A stretch of 64,000 nucleotides of DNA, from assembly GCF_009711095.1 (NCBI RefSeq), contig NZ_WMJZ01000015.1:1-64000 (forward strand). The letters run 5' to 3'. The position numbers were made by a program, and so were the translations under genes. Origin of the DNA: Intestinirhabdus alba (lineage in GTDB: Bacteria > Pseudomonadota > Gammaproteobacteria > Enterobacterales > Enterobacteriaceae). The notes beneath the pieces were generated by a model, which searched no databases, was not told the origin of the DNA, and worked only from the letters and a program-made list of their open reading frames with translations. Shown here piece after piece: positions 20,085-30,280 of the stretch; the first letter of the stretch is position 1, and each line of letters begins with the position of its first letter.

Positions 20085-22347
20085 CCTGGATCTCCTTTGA
20101 CAGCTCGACAAAGAAAGCGCTGTATCCGGCCACGCGGACCACCAACCCGGAGAACTCCTGCGGCCGCCGCTGCGCCTCTCTCAGCGTGTCGGCATTGACC
20201 ACGTTGAACTGAATATGCTGCAACTTAAGTTGGGTAAAAGCGCGCAGGAAATCCGCCAGTTTTCGCAGCCCCGCCTCGCCTGCCAGCGTCGCGGGCGTGA
20301 ACTTCACGTTCAGCAGGGTTCCGTTCGACAACAGCGTGTTGTCCAGCTTACTCACCGATTTCAGCACCGCCGTCGGCCCCTGCATATCCTGGCCGAGCAT
20401 CGGCGACAGCCCGCCATCCGCCAGTTGCTCGCCAGCCAACCGTCCGTCCGGAGTCGCGCCGACCACGGAGCCCAGCGGCACGTGGGCGGAGACGGTGTAC
20501 GATCCCGGCGTAAAGCATCCGCCGCGCGGATTGTGGTATTTTTCTACCTCTTTGCAGTAAAAACGCAGCAGTTCGGCACTGAAGTTGTCCACATCATCAA
20601 TATCGTTGCCGTACTTTTCAAAGCGGTTAAGCAGCCGGGCGCGGATTTTTTCCCCTTCCGGGGTGGCGAAATTGGCCTTTAATACCGCCAGCAGCCGATC
20701 GAAGCTCAGGCGCTGCTGTTCAAACACCAGCCCATGCAGGGCGTGCAGGGAGTCGCTCAGATTGGCGATGCCGATCCCCTGCACGCCAGAGAAGTTGTAG
20801 CGCGCGCCGCCGTCGGTCACGTCGCGCCCCTTTTCCAGACAGTCGCTAATCAACGAGGAGAGCAGAGGTACCGGCGCCCGGTCACGATGGCCAATATCGC
20901 AGATATTGCTCCCTTGCACCATCAGCGTAATGTAGTGACTGATTTTACGGCGGATCTGCGCCAGCAGCCCGTCCCAGGTCAATCCGGCGTTGCCTTCGTT
21001 TTCGTACAGGCAGATCTCCATCACCTTCAGCAGGTTAAACATGGCGATATCGTGCAAGCCGTAGGTTCTGCCGGGGATCGACAGCTCCACGCAGCCGACC
21101 ACCGCGTAATCCCGCGCATCCTCCAGCGACACGCCCCGGTTCAGGAAAGCGGGCACCACCACCTCGTCGTTGAAAATCTGTGGAATGCCGGTGCCAAGGC
21201 GAATGGTCTCTGCCGTTTTCATCAGGAACGGCGTGTCGATCAGCGCGTTAGTGCGCACACCGAGGTTCGGCTGTGGCAGTTGGACGCTCTGGTAGGCGTC
21301 CAGGCAGAGGAACGACAGCGCGTTCACCGCGCTGCGTCCGCTCTCCGTCAGCCCGCCGAGCAGCGCGGTATAGCCGGTCGGAAACCCGGCGAAATAGCGT
21401 GCGCTGCTGGTGGAGCGCAGCAGCACGATGTCGTTGCACTTCACCCACAGCGATTCAAGAAGCTCTCGCAGAAATGCCGGATCGTCGCCCTGGCTTAGCG
21501 ACGCCTGATAGAACGGCAACATATACTGGTCGAAGCGCCCCAGCGACAGCGAGCTGGCGTTCGATTCATACTGCAGAATGATATTCATATACCAGAACAG
21601 CTGACACGCCTGCCAGAAAGTCTGCGGCTTATGCTGCGCAACGTGCCGGGAGTTGTCGGCAATGGCGCGCAGCTCCTCGCGGCGGGGAACATCCGGGCAG
21701 TTTTCCGCCATTTCCTCCGCCAGCGCGGCATAGCGCAAAATATGCTTTTGCGATGCCTTCAGCAGCAGCCGCCCGGCCTGGTAAAAAGCGTTCTCCGGCT
21801 GCTGCTCACAGCGCTGCCGCATCTGCGCCGTCAGCTCGCCCAGCCCGTGATTAAGCAGGCGCGGATAGTCAATAATGATATGTCCCTGGCCTTTGTCCGT
21901 CTGGTTAATGCTGAAGATTTGCGTGCTGACTGCGGCCTTCACCTCCTCGGTCATCTGACCGTTGATGAAATCCTTCATCGAGCGCTTTTCCCAGTAAGGA
22001 AACAGCGTCTCGCGGTAGATTCGCTTATCCTCTTCGCTGATGGCGAAACGGTCCTGCGGGCGCGTTGGGAACCGTTCCAGCTCCTCCAGAAGCCAGTACG
22101 GGTCCATTTCCGGCGACATAATGCCAGCCCGTGGCTTCACGGTGCGGTTCCCGGCAATCAGCTCTTCATCACGAATCGAGATCGCCACGTGTTCAAGGAT
22201 ATGCGCCGTGGCCTTAGCGCGGCGCAGAATGGCCGGCTCGCCCTCGGTTTGTCGATGGCTTTCGGTGTAAAGCAGCGCGCGCTCAAGCGATATCTCGCGG
22301 GGATGCCGGAACAGAGCCGCTTTCAGGCGCTGGATACGATTGGTCAT
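20050..22347 (-). CDS. pflD: PflD, glycyl-radical enzyme of the PFL family
   Basis: A 765-residue oxygen-sensitive glycyl-radical enzyme, same length as E. coli PflD. The active-site loop is VVGCVELS, with C419 and E421. The radical glycine is G741 in VVRVAGYSAFFVEL. True pyruvate formate-lyase has two adjacent cysteines at the active site; this protein has one cysteine followed by V-E, as in dehydratase and C-N lyase members of the family. The name is therefore likely misleading and the substrate unknown. It is flanked by its activase and PTS genes. Confidence 0.92.
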   Translation of the reverse strand: MTNRIQRLKAALFRHPREISLERALLYTESHRQTEGEPAILRRAKATAHILEHVAISIRDEELIAGNRTVKPRAGIMSPEMDPYWLLEELERFPTRPQDRFAISEEDKRIYRETLFPYWEKRSMKDFINGQMTEEVKAAVSTQIFSINQTDKGQGHIIIDYPRLLNHGLGELTAQMRQRCEQQPENAFYQAGRLLLKASQKHILRYAALAEEMAENCPDVPRREELRAIADNSRHVAQHKPQTFWQACQLFWYMNIILQYESNASSLSLGRFDQYMLPFYQASLSQGDDPAFLRELLESLWVKCNDIVLLRSTSSARYFAGFPTGYTALLGGLTESGRSAVNALSFLCLDAYQSVQLPQPNLGVRTNALIDTPFLMKTAETIRLGTGIPQIFNDEVVVPAFLNRGVSLEDARDYAVVGCVELSIPGRTYGLHDIAMFNLLKVMEICLYENEGNAGLTWDGLLAQIRRKISHYITLMVQGSNICDIGHRDRAPVPLLSSLISDCLEKGRDVTDGGARYNFSGVQGIGIANLSDSLHALHGLVFEQQRLSFDRLLAVLKANFATPEGEKIRARLLNRFEKYGNDIDDVDNFSAELLRFYCKEVEKYHNPRGGCFTPGSYTVSAHVPLGSVVGATPDGRLAGEQLADGGLSPMLGQDMQGPTAVLKSVSKLDNTLLSNGTLLNVKFTPATLAGEAGLRKLADFLRAFTQLKLQHIQFNVVNADTLREAQRRPQEFSGLVVRVAGYSAFFVELSKEIQDDIIRRTAHQL

Positions 22348-22379
22348 AAGGAACTCCTGTCGGAAAACGCCTGGCCAGA

Positions 22380-22450
22380 CGGCGGCGTGAACGCCTTATC
22401 CAGCCTTCTGGCGTTGGCGTCACAGGCCCGATAAGCTTGCGCCATCGGGC
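22380..22450. repeat. Pair of REP-type palindromes between pflD and frwB
   Basis: GGCGGCGTGAACGCCTTATC (22381-22400) is the reverse of a classical REP unit. GCCCGATAAG with CGCCATCGGGC (22426-22450) is a second unit. Together they form a small BIME in the 112-bp gap. Such units often stabilise upstream mRNA or bind gyrase. Confidence 0.75.
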
Positions 22451-22459
22451 ATTTTAACG

Positions 22460-22780
22460 TCACGCGGTTTGCGCTATATGCTCGCTAATCTTGTTCATGA
22501 TGGCGTCAGCACGTTTCACCGCATCGCTGATGTTGACGCGGACGATGGTTTTACCCGCAAAGCGCTCCTCAAACTTGATCCCGATATCTTTGGTCAGGAT
22601 CACCATATCCGCCTCTGCAACGTCCGCCGCGGTGAGTTCGTTTTCCAGACCAATCGAGCCCTGAGTCTCAACTTTAACTTCCCAGCCTTTGGCTTTGGCC
22701 GCGCTTTCCAGCGCTTCGGCCGCCATATAGGTGTGTGCGACGCCCGAAGGACATGCGGTTACTGCGATAATTTTCGTCAT
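22460..22780 (-). CDS. frwB: FrwB, fructose-like PTS EIIB component
   Basis: A 106-residue EIIB domain. C10 in VTACPSGVAHTYMAAEAL is the phosphocysteine that receives phosphate from the EIIA domain of PtsA. It begins 14 bp after frwC on the same strand, the usual EIIC-EIIB arrangement. The start MTKIIAVTAC was chosen over a frame six codons longer by homology. Confidence 0.93.
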   Translation of the reverse strand: MTKIIAVTACPSGVAHTYMAAEALESAAKAKGWEVKVETQGSIGLENELTAADVAEADMVILTKDIGIKFEERFAGKTIVRVNISDAVKRADAIMNKISEHIAQTA

Positions 22781-22794
22781 GGCTCTCTCCTCTC

Positions 22795-23874
22795 TCAATT
22801 CATTTCAAAATCTAAATCCAGCTCATCTTCTTTCTCGTCAACCTGAGACACTTTCTTCCGCATCACGCTTTTCAGCACATTGACGCAAACTGCCGTCACC
22901 ACCGCCCCGACAGCCACCGCCGCGATATAACCCAGCTTGCCTTCAACAACCGGTAAAACAATCAGCCCTCCCCAGCCGGCGTAACACTGCGCGCCTGACA
23001 GCGCCGCCGTAACCGCACCACAGGCGGAGCCGACCATAATGGAAGGGATCACGCGCAGCGGGTCCGCTGCGGCAAAGGGAATCGCCCCTTCCGTCACTCC
23101 CACACAGCCCATCACCAGTGCCGCTTTACCCGCTTCACGTTCCTCAGAGGAGAAATTTTTGCGGCCAATCAGCGTCGCCAACCCTAAACCCAGCGGCGGC
23201 ACGCAGATAGCCACGGCGGCAATAGCCACCACGGTGTAGACGCCCTGCGCCACGCAGATCAGCATGAAGGCGTAGGCTACTTTATTCACCGGGCCGCCCA
23301 TATCGAAAGCCAACATCAGCCCGATAATGACCGCCAGCAGTACGACGCTGCCCTGCTGCATTCCCTGCAGCCATTCGGTCAGGCTGGCGGTTAATGCGCC
23401 AACCGGCTCCCCCAGCCCCCACATCATGGTGCCCGCGGTGATAAAGGTGCCGATGACGGGAATAACAAAGATGGGCATTATCGAGCGCAGGACCTTATGC
23501 ACCGGAATTTTCTTCAGGTAATAGACCACAATGCCGCCGATAATCCCGGCAATCAGCGCCCCGAAGAACCCGGCACCGAAGCTGTTGCCTACCCATGCGC
23601 CAATCGCACAGGGTGCCAGCGCTGAACGTTCGGCAATGGAATAACCGATGTAAGCGGCGAGGAACGGCACCATCAGGGTCAGGCCAGCGACGCCGATATC
23701 GAACAGTTTCTTCAGATTGGGGTCCGTCGCGGCGTCCGGGACGGCACCTTTGCCGTAGAGCATAACGGAGACCGCCAGCAGTATGCCGCCCGCCACCACA
23801 AAGGGGATCATATGTGAAACGCCGGTCATCAGGTGCTGGCGGGTGTTTTTCAGGATCTGCACCAACTCATTCAT
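22795..23874 (-). CDS. frwC: FrwC, fructose-like PTS EIIC permease
   Basis: A 359-residue membrane permease of the fructose PTS family with about nine hydrophobic helices, GGPVNKVAYAF and VTEGAIPFAAADPLRVIPS typical of fructose EIIC. MNELVQILKN at 23874 has GGGAG 6 bp upstream and matches E. coli FrwC. The frame stays open a further 47 codons to an ATG at 24015 that has its own AAGGA 8-9 bp upstream; the extension (MKRIAFFIEYYKNP...) is not part of the known family. Confidence 0.92.
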   Translation of the reverse strand: MNELVQILKNTRQHLMTGVSHMIPFVVAGGILLAVSVMLYGKGAVPDAATDPNLKKLFDIGVAGLTLMVPFLAAYIGYSIAERSALAPCAIGAWVGNSFGAGFFGALIAGIIGGIVVYYLKKIPVHKVLRSIMPIFVIPVIGTFITAGTMMWGLGEPVGALTASLTEWLQGMQQGSVVLLAVIIGLMLAFDMGGPVNKVAYAFMLICVAQGVYTVVAIAAVAICVPPLGLGLATLIGRKNFSSEEREAGKAALVMGCVGVTEGAIPFAAADPLRVIPSIMVGSACGAVTAALSGAQCYAGWGGLIVLPVVEGKLGYIAAVAVGAVVTAVCVNVLKSVMRKKVSQVDEKEDELDLDFEMN

Positions 23875-24056
23875 AAGTCGCTCCCGGGCCGGAAAGCCCA
23901 TAGCCATAATGTTGTTACGCCAAACAATAGGCAATCCGCCACGGCGCAGACAGTGGATAAAAGGGTCATTTACTGGATTTTTGTAATATTCGATAAAAAA
24001 TGCGATCCGCTTCATATCTTGCGTCCTTACTGAAATTACTCCTCTTATAGAGTCAA

Positions 24057-24072
24057 TGTGAGGCGTATCGCA
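24057..24072. promoter_or_regulatory. Predicted CRP site in the frwC-ptsA divergent region
   Basis: TGTGAGGCGTATCGCA has the TGTGA-N6-TCGCA form of a cAMP-CRP site, with AA before and CTTT after as in the 22-bp consensus. It lies 42 bp before the upstream frwC ATG and 110 bp before ptsA, fitting catabolite control of both transcripts. Confidence 0.7.
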
Positions 24073-24181
24073 CTTTGTCGCTTATATTACATTTATCCAG
24101 CTTTTGGCAGATTTGTCGTATGGCGCGGCGCGGCTATGCGCTTTTATCCTGTGGCAAGAAAACCATTATGGGAGAGAGGCT

Positions 24182-26683
24182 ATGCCCCTGATCGTGGAAT
24201 TTACCTGTGAGCTGCCGAACGGCGTCCATGCGCGTCCGGCCAGCCATGTCGAAACGCTGTGCAACACCTTTACCTCACATATTGAGTGGCATAACCTGCG
24301 CACCGACCGTAAAGGCAACGCCAAAAGCGCGCTGGCGCTGATTGGCACCGATACGCTGGCGGGAGACCGTTGTCAGCTGCTGATTTCCGGCACCGACGAG
24401 GACGCCGCGTACCAGCGCCTGAACCAGTGGCTGCAGGAGGAATTCCCGCATTGCGACGCGCCGCTGGCAGAGGCTGGCCACGCTGAAGTGGTGCCGCTTC
24501 CGGCTTCGCTCACCCATCTCAATCCGCAGCTTTTTCGCGCCCGCTCTGTCTGCAGCGGCTGCGCGGGCGGCGTGCTGACGCTGCTCTCCTCGCTGGATCT
24601 CAGCGCCCTCGCCGATCTTCCCGCCGCTCAGGATGTGGAAGCCGAGCGGGCGGCGCTGGATAACGGCCTGAAGCTGCTGCTGAAAAACATTGAGTTCCGC
24701 CTGCTCGACAGCGACGGCACCACCAGCGCTATCCTTGAGGCCCAGCGCTCGCTGGCGGGCGATCTCTCCCTTCGCCAGTATTTGCTGGATGGCGTTACCC
24801 GCGGCTTAAGCTGCGCGCAGGCGATTGCCGACGGCGCCAGCCATTTCTGCGACCAGTTTGCGCACTCCAGCAGCAGCTATTTGCAGGAGCGCGCGCTGGA
24901 TGTGCGCGACCTTTGCTTCCAGCTGCTGCAGCAAATTTACGGCGAACAGCGCTTCCCGGCACCGGGAAAACTGACCCGACCAGCGATCTGTATGGCCGAC
25001 GAGCTGACACCGGGCCAGTTCCTCGAACTGGATAAAACCCTCCTTAAGGGGCTACTGTTGAAAAGCGGCGGCACCACTTCGCACACGGTGATCCTTGCCC
25101 GCTCGTTCAACATCCCAACCCTGGTGGGAGTGGAGATCGACAGGCTGACGTCATGGTTACAGCAGACCGTTTATATCGATGGCAACGCGGGCGCAATCGT
25201 AGTCGCCCCCGACGAAGCGGTCACCCGCTATTATCAGCAGGAGGCCCGGGTACAGGAGGCGCTGCGCGAACAGCAGCGAGTCTGGCTGACGCGGGAGGCG
25301 CGCACCGCCGACGGCATCCGTATGGAGATCGCCGCCAACATTGCCCACGCCGTGGAGGCGCAGGCGGCGTTCGACAACGGCGCGGAGGCGGTTGGCCTGT
25401 TCCGCACCGAAATGCTCTACATGGACAGGGCCTACGCCCCCGACGAGAGCGAACTGTATAACATTTTTTGCCAGGCGCTGGAGTCGGCGCAAGAGCGCAG
25501 TATTATTGTGCGCACCATGGATATCGGCGGCGACAAGCCGGTTGATTACCTGAATATTCCCGCCGAGGCGAACCCGTTCCTCGGCTATCGCGCGGTGCGT
25601 ATTTACGAAGAGTACGCCGCGCTGTTCACCACCCAGCTGCGGGCGATCCTCCGCGCCTCGGCGCACGGGTACCTGAAGATCATGATCCCGATGATCTCAT
25701 CAATGGAAGAGATCCTGTGGGTAAAAGAGAAGCTGGCGGAGGCTAAGCAGCAGTTGCGCGACGAGCATCTTCCGTTCGATGAGAAAATCCCGCTCGGTAT
25801 CATGCTTGAGGTGCCGTCGGTGATGTTCATCATCGACCAGTGCTGCGAGGAGATTGATTTCTTCAGCATCGGCAGCAACGATCTGACTCAATATCTGCTG
25901 GCAGTGGACCGCGACAACGCCAAAGTGACCCGCCACTACAACAGCCTGAATCCGGCCTTCCTGCGGGCGCTGGACTATGCGGTGCAGGCGGTGCATCGCC
26001 AGGGTAAGTGGGTCGGCCTGTGCGGCGAGCTGGGGGCGAAAGGCTCGGTGCTGCCGCTGCTGGTCGGACTGGGACTGGACGAGATCAGCATGAGCGCGCC
26101 GGCGATCCCCGCCGCCAAGGCGCGGATGGCGCAGCTCGATAGCCGCGCCTGCCGCCAGCTGCTGAACCAGGCGATGGCCTGCCGTACCTCGCTGGAAGTG
26201 GAGCACCTGCTGGCGCAGTTTCGCATGAGCCAGCAGGACGCCCCGCTGGTCACCGTGCAGTGCATTACCCTCGATAGCGACTGGCGCAGCAAAGAGGAAG
26301 TGATTAAAGGAATGACCGACAATCTGCTGCTGGCGGGCCGCTGCCGCTATCCGCGTAAGCTGGAGGCCGATCTGTGGGCACGCGAGGCGGTATTCTCCAC
26401 CGGACTGGGCTTCAGCTTCGCCATCCCGCACAGTAAGTCCGAGCACATTGAACAGTCCACCATCAGCGTGGCGCGCCTGCAACACCCGGTGCGCTGGGGC
26501 GACGACGAGGCGCAGTTCATCATCATGCTGACGCTGAATAAACACGCCGCCGGCGACCAGCATATGCGCATTTTCTCGCGCCTGGCCCGCCGCATTATGC
26601 ACGAAGAATTCCGCAACGCGCTGGTTAACGCCGCCTCAGCCGGGGCGATCGCCAGCCTGCTGCAACATGAGCTTGAACGTTAA
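24182..26683 (+). CDS. ptsA: PtsA (FrwA), fused HPr-Enzyme I-EIIA(Fru) phosphotransferase
   Basis: One 833-residue protein carries the whole soluble phosphate relay of a PTS: an HPr domain (about 1-90, phosphohistidine H16 in GVHARPAS), an Enzyme I domain (about 115-650, H301 in GGTTSHTVILAR and the PEP-binding GSNDLTQYLLAVDRDN), and an EIIA fructose domain (about 685-833, active histidine near 750 in FAIPHSKSEH). It should feed phosphate from PEP to FrwB/FrwD. The ATG at 24182 follows GGGAGAGAGG; a longer frame from 24104 is not supported by family length. Confidence 0.96.
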   Translation: MPLIVEFTCELPNGVHARPASHVETLCNTFTSHIEWHNLRTDRKGNAKSALALIGTDTLAGDRCQLLISGTDEDAAYQRLNQWLQEEFPHCDAPLAEAGHAEVVPLPASLTHLNPQLFRARSVCSGCAGGVLTLLSSLDLSALADLPAAQDVEAERAALDNGLKLLLKNIEFRLLDSDGTTSAILEAQRSLAGDLSLRQYLLDGVTRGLSCAQAIADGASHFCDQFAHSSSSYLQERALDVRDLCFQLLQQIYGEQRFPAPGKLTRPAICMADELTPGQFLELDKTLLKGLLLKSGGTTSHTVILARSFNIPTLVGVEIDRLTSWLQQTVYIDGNAGAIVVAPDEAVTRYYQQEARVQEALREQQRVWLTREARTADGIRMEIAANIAHAVEAQAAFDNGAEAVGLFRTEMLYMDRAYAPDESELYNIFCQALESAQERSIIVRTMDIGGDKPVDYLNIPAEANPFLGYRAVRIYEEYAALFTTQLRAILRASAHGYLKIMIPMISSMEEILWVKEKLAEAKQQLRDEHLPFDEKIPLGIMLEVPSVMFIIDQCCEEIDFFSIGSNDLTQYLLAVDRDNAKVTRHYNSLNPAFLRALDYAVQAVHRQGKWVGLCGELGAKGSVLPLLVGLGLDEISMSAPAIPAAKARMAQLDSRACRQLLNQAMACRTSLEVEHLLAQFRMSQQDAPLVTVQCITLDSDWRSKEEVIKGMTDNLLLAGRCRYPRKLEADLWAREAVFSTGLGFSFAIPHSKSEHIEQSTISVARLQHPVRWGDDEAQFIIMLTLNKHAAGDQHMRIFSRLARRIMHEEFRNALVNAASAGAIASLLQHELER

Positions 26684-26713
26684 CCGCCTGCAAACAGGCG
26701 AAGAGGAAACACT

Positions 26714-27379
26714 ATGGAACTCTATCTGGATACCGCCAACGTGGCGGAAGTTGAACGCCTGGCGCGTATTTTCCCCATTGCAGGGGTGACCACCAACCCG
26801 AGCATCGTGGCGGCCAGCGGGGAATCCATCTGGGAGGTGCTGCCCAGGCTGCAAAAGGCCATCGGCGAAGAGGGGGTGCTGTTCGCCCAGACCATGAGCC
26901 GCAGCGCCCAGGGCATGGTGGAAGAGGCCAAACGCCTGAGCAACGCCATGCCGGACATCGTGGTGAAAATCCCGGTGACCGCCGAGGGGCTGTCCGCCAT
27001 TAAGCTGCTGAAAAAAGAGGGCATTCCCACCCTTGGCACCGCCGTGTACAGCGCCGCCCAGGGGCTGCTGGCGGCGCTGGCGGGAGCAAAATACGTTGCG
27101 CCATACGTCAACCGCGTCGACGCCCAGGGCGGCGACGGCATCCGTACGGTACAGGAGCTACAGACGCTGCTGGAGCTGCACGTTCCCCGGTGCAAGGTGC
27201 TGGCCGCCAGCTTTAAAACCCCGCGCCAGGCGCTGGATTGCCTGCTGACCGGCTGCGAAGCGATTACGCTGCCTTTAGACGTAGCGCAACAGATGCTCAA
27301 TACCCCTGCGGTAGAGGCGGCGATAGAGAAGTTTGAACAGGACTGGAATAACGCCTTTGGCAGCATCAACTTAGCCTGA
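26714..27379 (+). CDS. fsaB: Fructose-6-phosphate aldolase (transaldolase-like)
   Basis: FsaB cleaves fructose 6-phosphate to dihydroxyacetone and glyceraldehyde 3-phosphate, reversibly. The 221-residue product has the Schiff-base lysine K85 in [13 protein letters not shown]6 (LYLDTAN), and the tyrosine/GGDG region [12 protein letters not shown]. It follows ptsA by 30 bp and precedes gldA, so the three probably form an operon that could handle dihydroxyacetone or a related sugar. Confidence 0.95.
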   Translation: MELYLDTANVAEVERLARIFPIAGVTTNPSIVAASGESIWEVLPRLQKAIGEEGVLFAQTMSRSAQGMVEEAKRLSNAMPDIVVKIPVTAEGLSAIKLLKKEGIPTLGTAVYSAAQGLLAALAGAKYVAPYVNRVDAQGGDGIRTVQELQTLLELHVPRCKVLAASFKTPRQALDCLLTGCEAITLPLDVAQQMLNTPAVEAAIEKFEQDWNNAFGSINLA

Positions 27380-27506
27380 TTTATATCAACGTTACCCGGA
27401 ATAGTTTACGCGGCTGGCGGGCGGCAAGCGCATCCGCACGGCCGAAAAGCCTTTGCAGCGCCTGCGGCCTGAATCAGGACGGGTACAGACATGAGGAAAA
27501 TATCAT

Positions 27507-28610
27507 ATGGATCGTATCATTCAATCGCCAGGTAAATATATTCAGGGTGCCGATGTCATTACGCGCCTTGGTGACTACCTTAAGCCGCTGGCCGAACGCT
27601 GGCTGGTGGTCGGGGATAAATTTGTCTTAGGCTTCGCTCAGGGCGCGCTGGAGAAAAGCTTCCAGGATGCCGGGCTGGCGCTGGAAATCGCGCCGTTTGG
27701 CGGTGAATGCTCGCAAAATGAGATCGACAGGCTGCGTGCCATTGCTGAAAAAGCGCAGTGCGGCGCGGTGCTGGGCATCGGCGGCGGTAAAACGCTGGAC
27801 ACCGCCAAAGCGCTGGCCCATTTTATGGAAGCCCCCGTCGCCATCGCGCCGACCATCGCCTCTACCGACGCCCCGTGCAGCGCGCTTTCCGTGATCTACA
27901 CCGACGACGGCGAGTTTGACCGCTACCTGCTGCTGCCCAATAACCCGGACATCGTCATCGTGGACACCAAAATTGTGGCAGGCGCACCGGCACGTCTGTT
28001 GGCTGCCGGTATCGGCGATGCGCTGGCAACCTGGTTCGAAGCGCGGGCCTGTTCGCGCAGCGGTGCCACCACCATGGCGGGCGGCAAGTGCACCCAGGCG
28101 GCGCTGGCCCTGGCTGAACTCTGCTACAACACCCTGCTTGAAGAGGGTGAAAAGGCCATGCTGGCCGCAGAGCAGCACGTCGTGACCCCGGCGCTGGAGC
28201 GCGTTATCGAGGCCAATACCTACCTGAGCGGCGTCGGCTTTGAAAGCGGCGGCCTGGCGGCGGCACACGCGGTGCACAACGGCCTGACGGCAATCCCGGA
28301 CGCGCATCACTACTACCACGGTGAGAAGGTGGCCTTCGGCACCCTGACCCAGTTGGTGCTGGAAAACGCGCCGCTGGAGGAGATCGAAACCGTCGCCGCG
28401 CTGTGTCATTCCGTCGGTCTGCCGCTCACCCTGGCGCAGCTGGATATCAAACAGGATATCCCGGAGAAAATGCGCGTCGTGGCGGAAGCCGCCTGCGCCG
28501 AAGGCGAAACCATGCATAACATGCCCGGCGACATCACCCCGGACCGGGTTTACGCCGCGCTGTTGGTTGCCGACCAGTACGGCCAGCGTTTCCTGCAGGA
28601 GTGGGAATAA
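27507..28610 (+). CDS. gldA: Glycerol dehydrogenase (NAD+)
   Basis: GldA oxidises glycerol to dihydroxyacetone, or reduces dihydroxyacetone, hydroxyacetone and methylglyoxal. It has 367 residues, as in E. coli, in the iron/zinc alcohol dehydrogenase family. Zinc ligands D171, H254 and H271 are present, and [13 protein letters not shown] (about 90-102) is the NAD-binding loop. It is the last gene of the ptsA-fsaB-gldA set; a 127-bp gap before it may hold its own promoter. Confidence 0.96.
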   Translation: MDRIIQSPGKYIQGADVITRLGDYLKPLAERWLVVGDKFVLGFAQGALEKSFQDAGLALEIAPFGGECSQNEIDRLRAIAEKAQCGAVLGIGGGKTLDTAKALAHFMEAPVAIAPTIASTDAPCSALSVIYTDDGEFDRYLLLPNNPDIVIVDTKIVAGAPARLLAAGIGDALATWFEARACSRSGATTMAGGKCTQAALALAELCYNTLLEEGEKAMLAAEQHVVTPALERVIEANTYLSGVGFESGGLAAAHAVHNGLTAIPDAHHYYHGEKVAFGTLTQLVLENAPLEEIETVAALCHSVGLPLTLAQLDIKQDIPEKMRVVAEAACAEGETMHNMPGDITPDRVYAALLVADQYGQRFLQEWE

Positions 28611-28782
28611 GCCGCGAGGCGTTGCTGAAACCTCTGCGCTGGCGCGGTTTCAAAACCGTTGCCGGACCTTTCCGCGATCGGCGGCGGAAGCGTTTAAAAT
28701 AACCATCAGAAAATCAATCCATTGATATCTGAAGGATTACCAAAGGGGAAAGCTACGCTTCTCCCTTGCGGTCAGCCAACCG

Positions 28783-28818
28783 AACCCCGCGTCTGTGACT
28801 GTGCGGGGTTTATTTTTT
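28783..28818 (+). terminator. Strong intrinsic terminator, possible small-RNA 3' end
   Basis: AACCCCGC and GCGGGGTT form an 8-bp stem with a 12-base loop, followed by TATTTTTT. It lies 170 bp after gldA. Just upstream (about 28742-28768) a second hairpin, AAGGGG...AAGC/GCTT...CCCTT, is visible. The arrangement could end the ptsA-fsaB-gldA message or an independent small RNA. Confidence 0.75.
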
Positions 28819-30280
28819 AGCCGCAGCCACTCGCTTCCGGCCACGTATGGCCGCTCACTCCTTTCACTAATACCGGCGCTGACCAGCGGAGCGGACTGCC
28901 GGAAGCCCCGACCGGGAGTGGGCAGCTACGTTAAGCGCCTGACGGTTCCTCTCAGCGCCGATCGGAGGAGTTACTCACGCCGCTCACCTACTGGAGATTA
29001 AGAGGCTGTCTCACCAGACGCAGGCGGTCTGAACAGCGGCAGCGCACGGCAACCGGAGCGTAGGGACAATTCACGAAGCGCCCCGCGACAAGACGTTTTG
29101 CGCCGGCGCGGCCCTGGCGCAACATGGCGGATAAAAAAGCCTTATGGGATAACCTCTGAATAAGGAAAAGACTTATCCCGCCAGGATAGTCGACGATATT
29201 TTAATAGGGTTTGCGTTTTATCATCTGGTCCGAATCGATCAGGATATAACCGAGTAAATTCAAACCGTTCCGGCAAAACATTCCACTGTCTGGTCATATA
29301 TTTTCTTATTTCCCTCCCTCACTTTTTACGCAACACCTTTATAAAAAACGAAACGAATCAGCCGCCATAAATAGCGACGCGAACCTATCTCAGATTAATA
29401 GCGCCCCTGGATGGGTTCTTAAAATAAAAAGAGAAGCAACCGAAATAATCCACTAAAATCGATCGCAATAGCGCCGTTAAGGTTTACAAAACAGTCAGAT
29501 AAAATATTTAATTAATCCGGCAACCAGAGGCATTGCATAAATTATTAACAGTCTCATGGCAAATAGATATTATTGTGATCGCTCCCGCATCTTTTTTAAC
29601 GATCGGTTAGCATAATCAACGGCACGCCCGGCTGACGTATAACAGAGAGATTCATTTTCAGCTGGCGCATACGACGCTACAGGGGATAATAAAATGACTC
29701 ATACAATATTAAATAACGGTGGTCGATGATAATGGCGGGCCGGCGCTGTGATACGCCAATGCATAAACGCAGGGTATAGTGAGACGGGAACAGATTTCTC
29801 CCGGCCAATAATTATATGCTGCAGGCGGCCTGTCGCGCTCAGACGTTTTCCGTCAGATAACGGCGTTTTAAACGATATGCATCTTTCCGTGTCCGGAATT
29901 ACTCAGGATATAAATTTTTCGGTGCAAAATCGTATCAGTATCGCCACGGCCCTATTACAGGCCACTATCAGCGATAATAGTCCGCGTTATCCGGTAACAA
30001 AAAGCGCCAGGAGACAGCAAATAACGGTCAGGCTATTATCCGGGGCCGTTAAACAGACGTATTCGCAGGCGATATAATCTGCCGCAGCCCGACTGTACAG
30101 AGATTATCAGAAGACGCGATAGTTATCCGACGGTAAAAAAGAGCCGGGCGTTACGGTAGTGACCATAAAAATGGTCCCGGCTATATTCGTCCCGGCCGAT
30201 GGCGAAATCATTAAGAGAAACGTTTAGCTGAGCGACACGCCAGAATGAATGAACGACGCATCCTGTACCGATAATAAAGG
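28819..30280. other. Gene-poor, AT-rich stretch before the accessory island
   Basis: About 1.46 kb with no gene I can support. Open frames present (for example 29748-30077) begin with GTG without a ribosome-binding site and resemble no family I know. The part from about 29160 is clearly richer in A and T than the flanking genes, with runs such as AATTTAATTAA-like tracts near 29500. E. coli carries yijF in this interval; I see no remnant of it. Confidence 0.6.

Noticed and set aside
28979-29060. Possible third copy of the GGCTGTGTCCC element (AGGCTGTCTCACC at 29003)
   Set aside because: Only a few bases match and there is no inverted partner at a proper distance.
29748-30077. 109-codon frame in the gene-poor region
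   Set aside because: Starts at GTG without a ribosome site, has no recognised domain and no operon partner; treated as chance.
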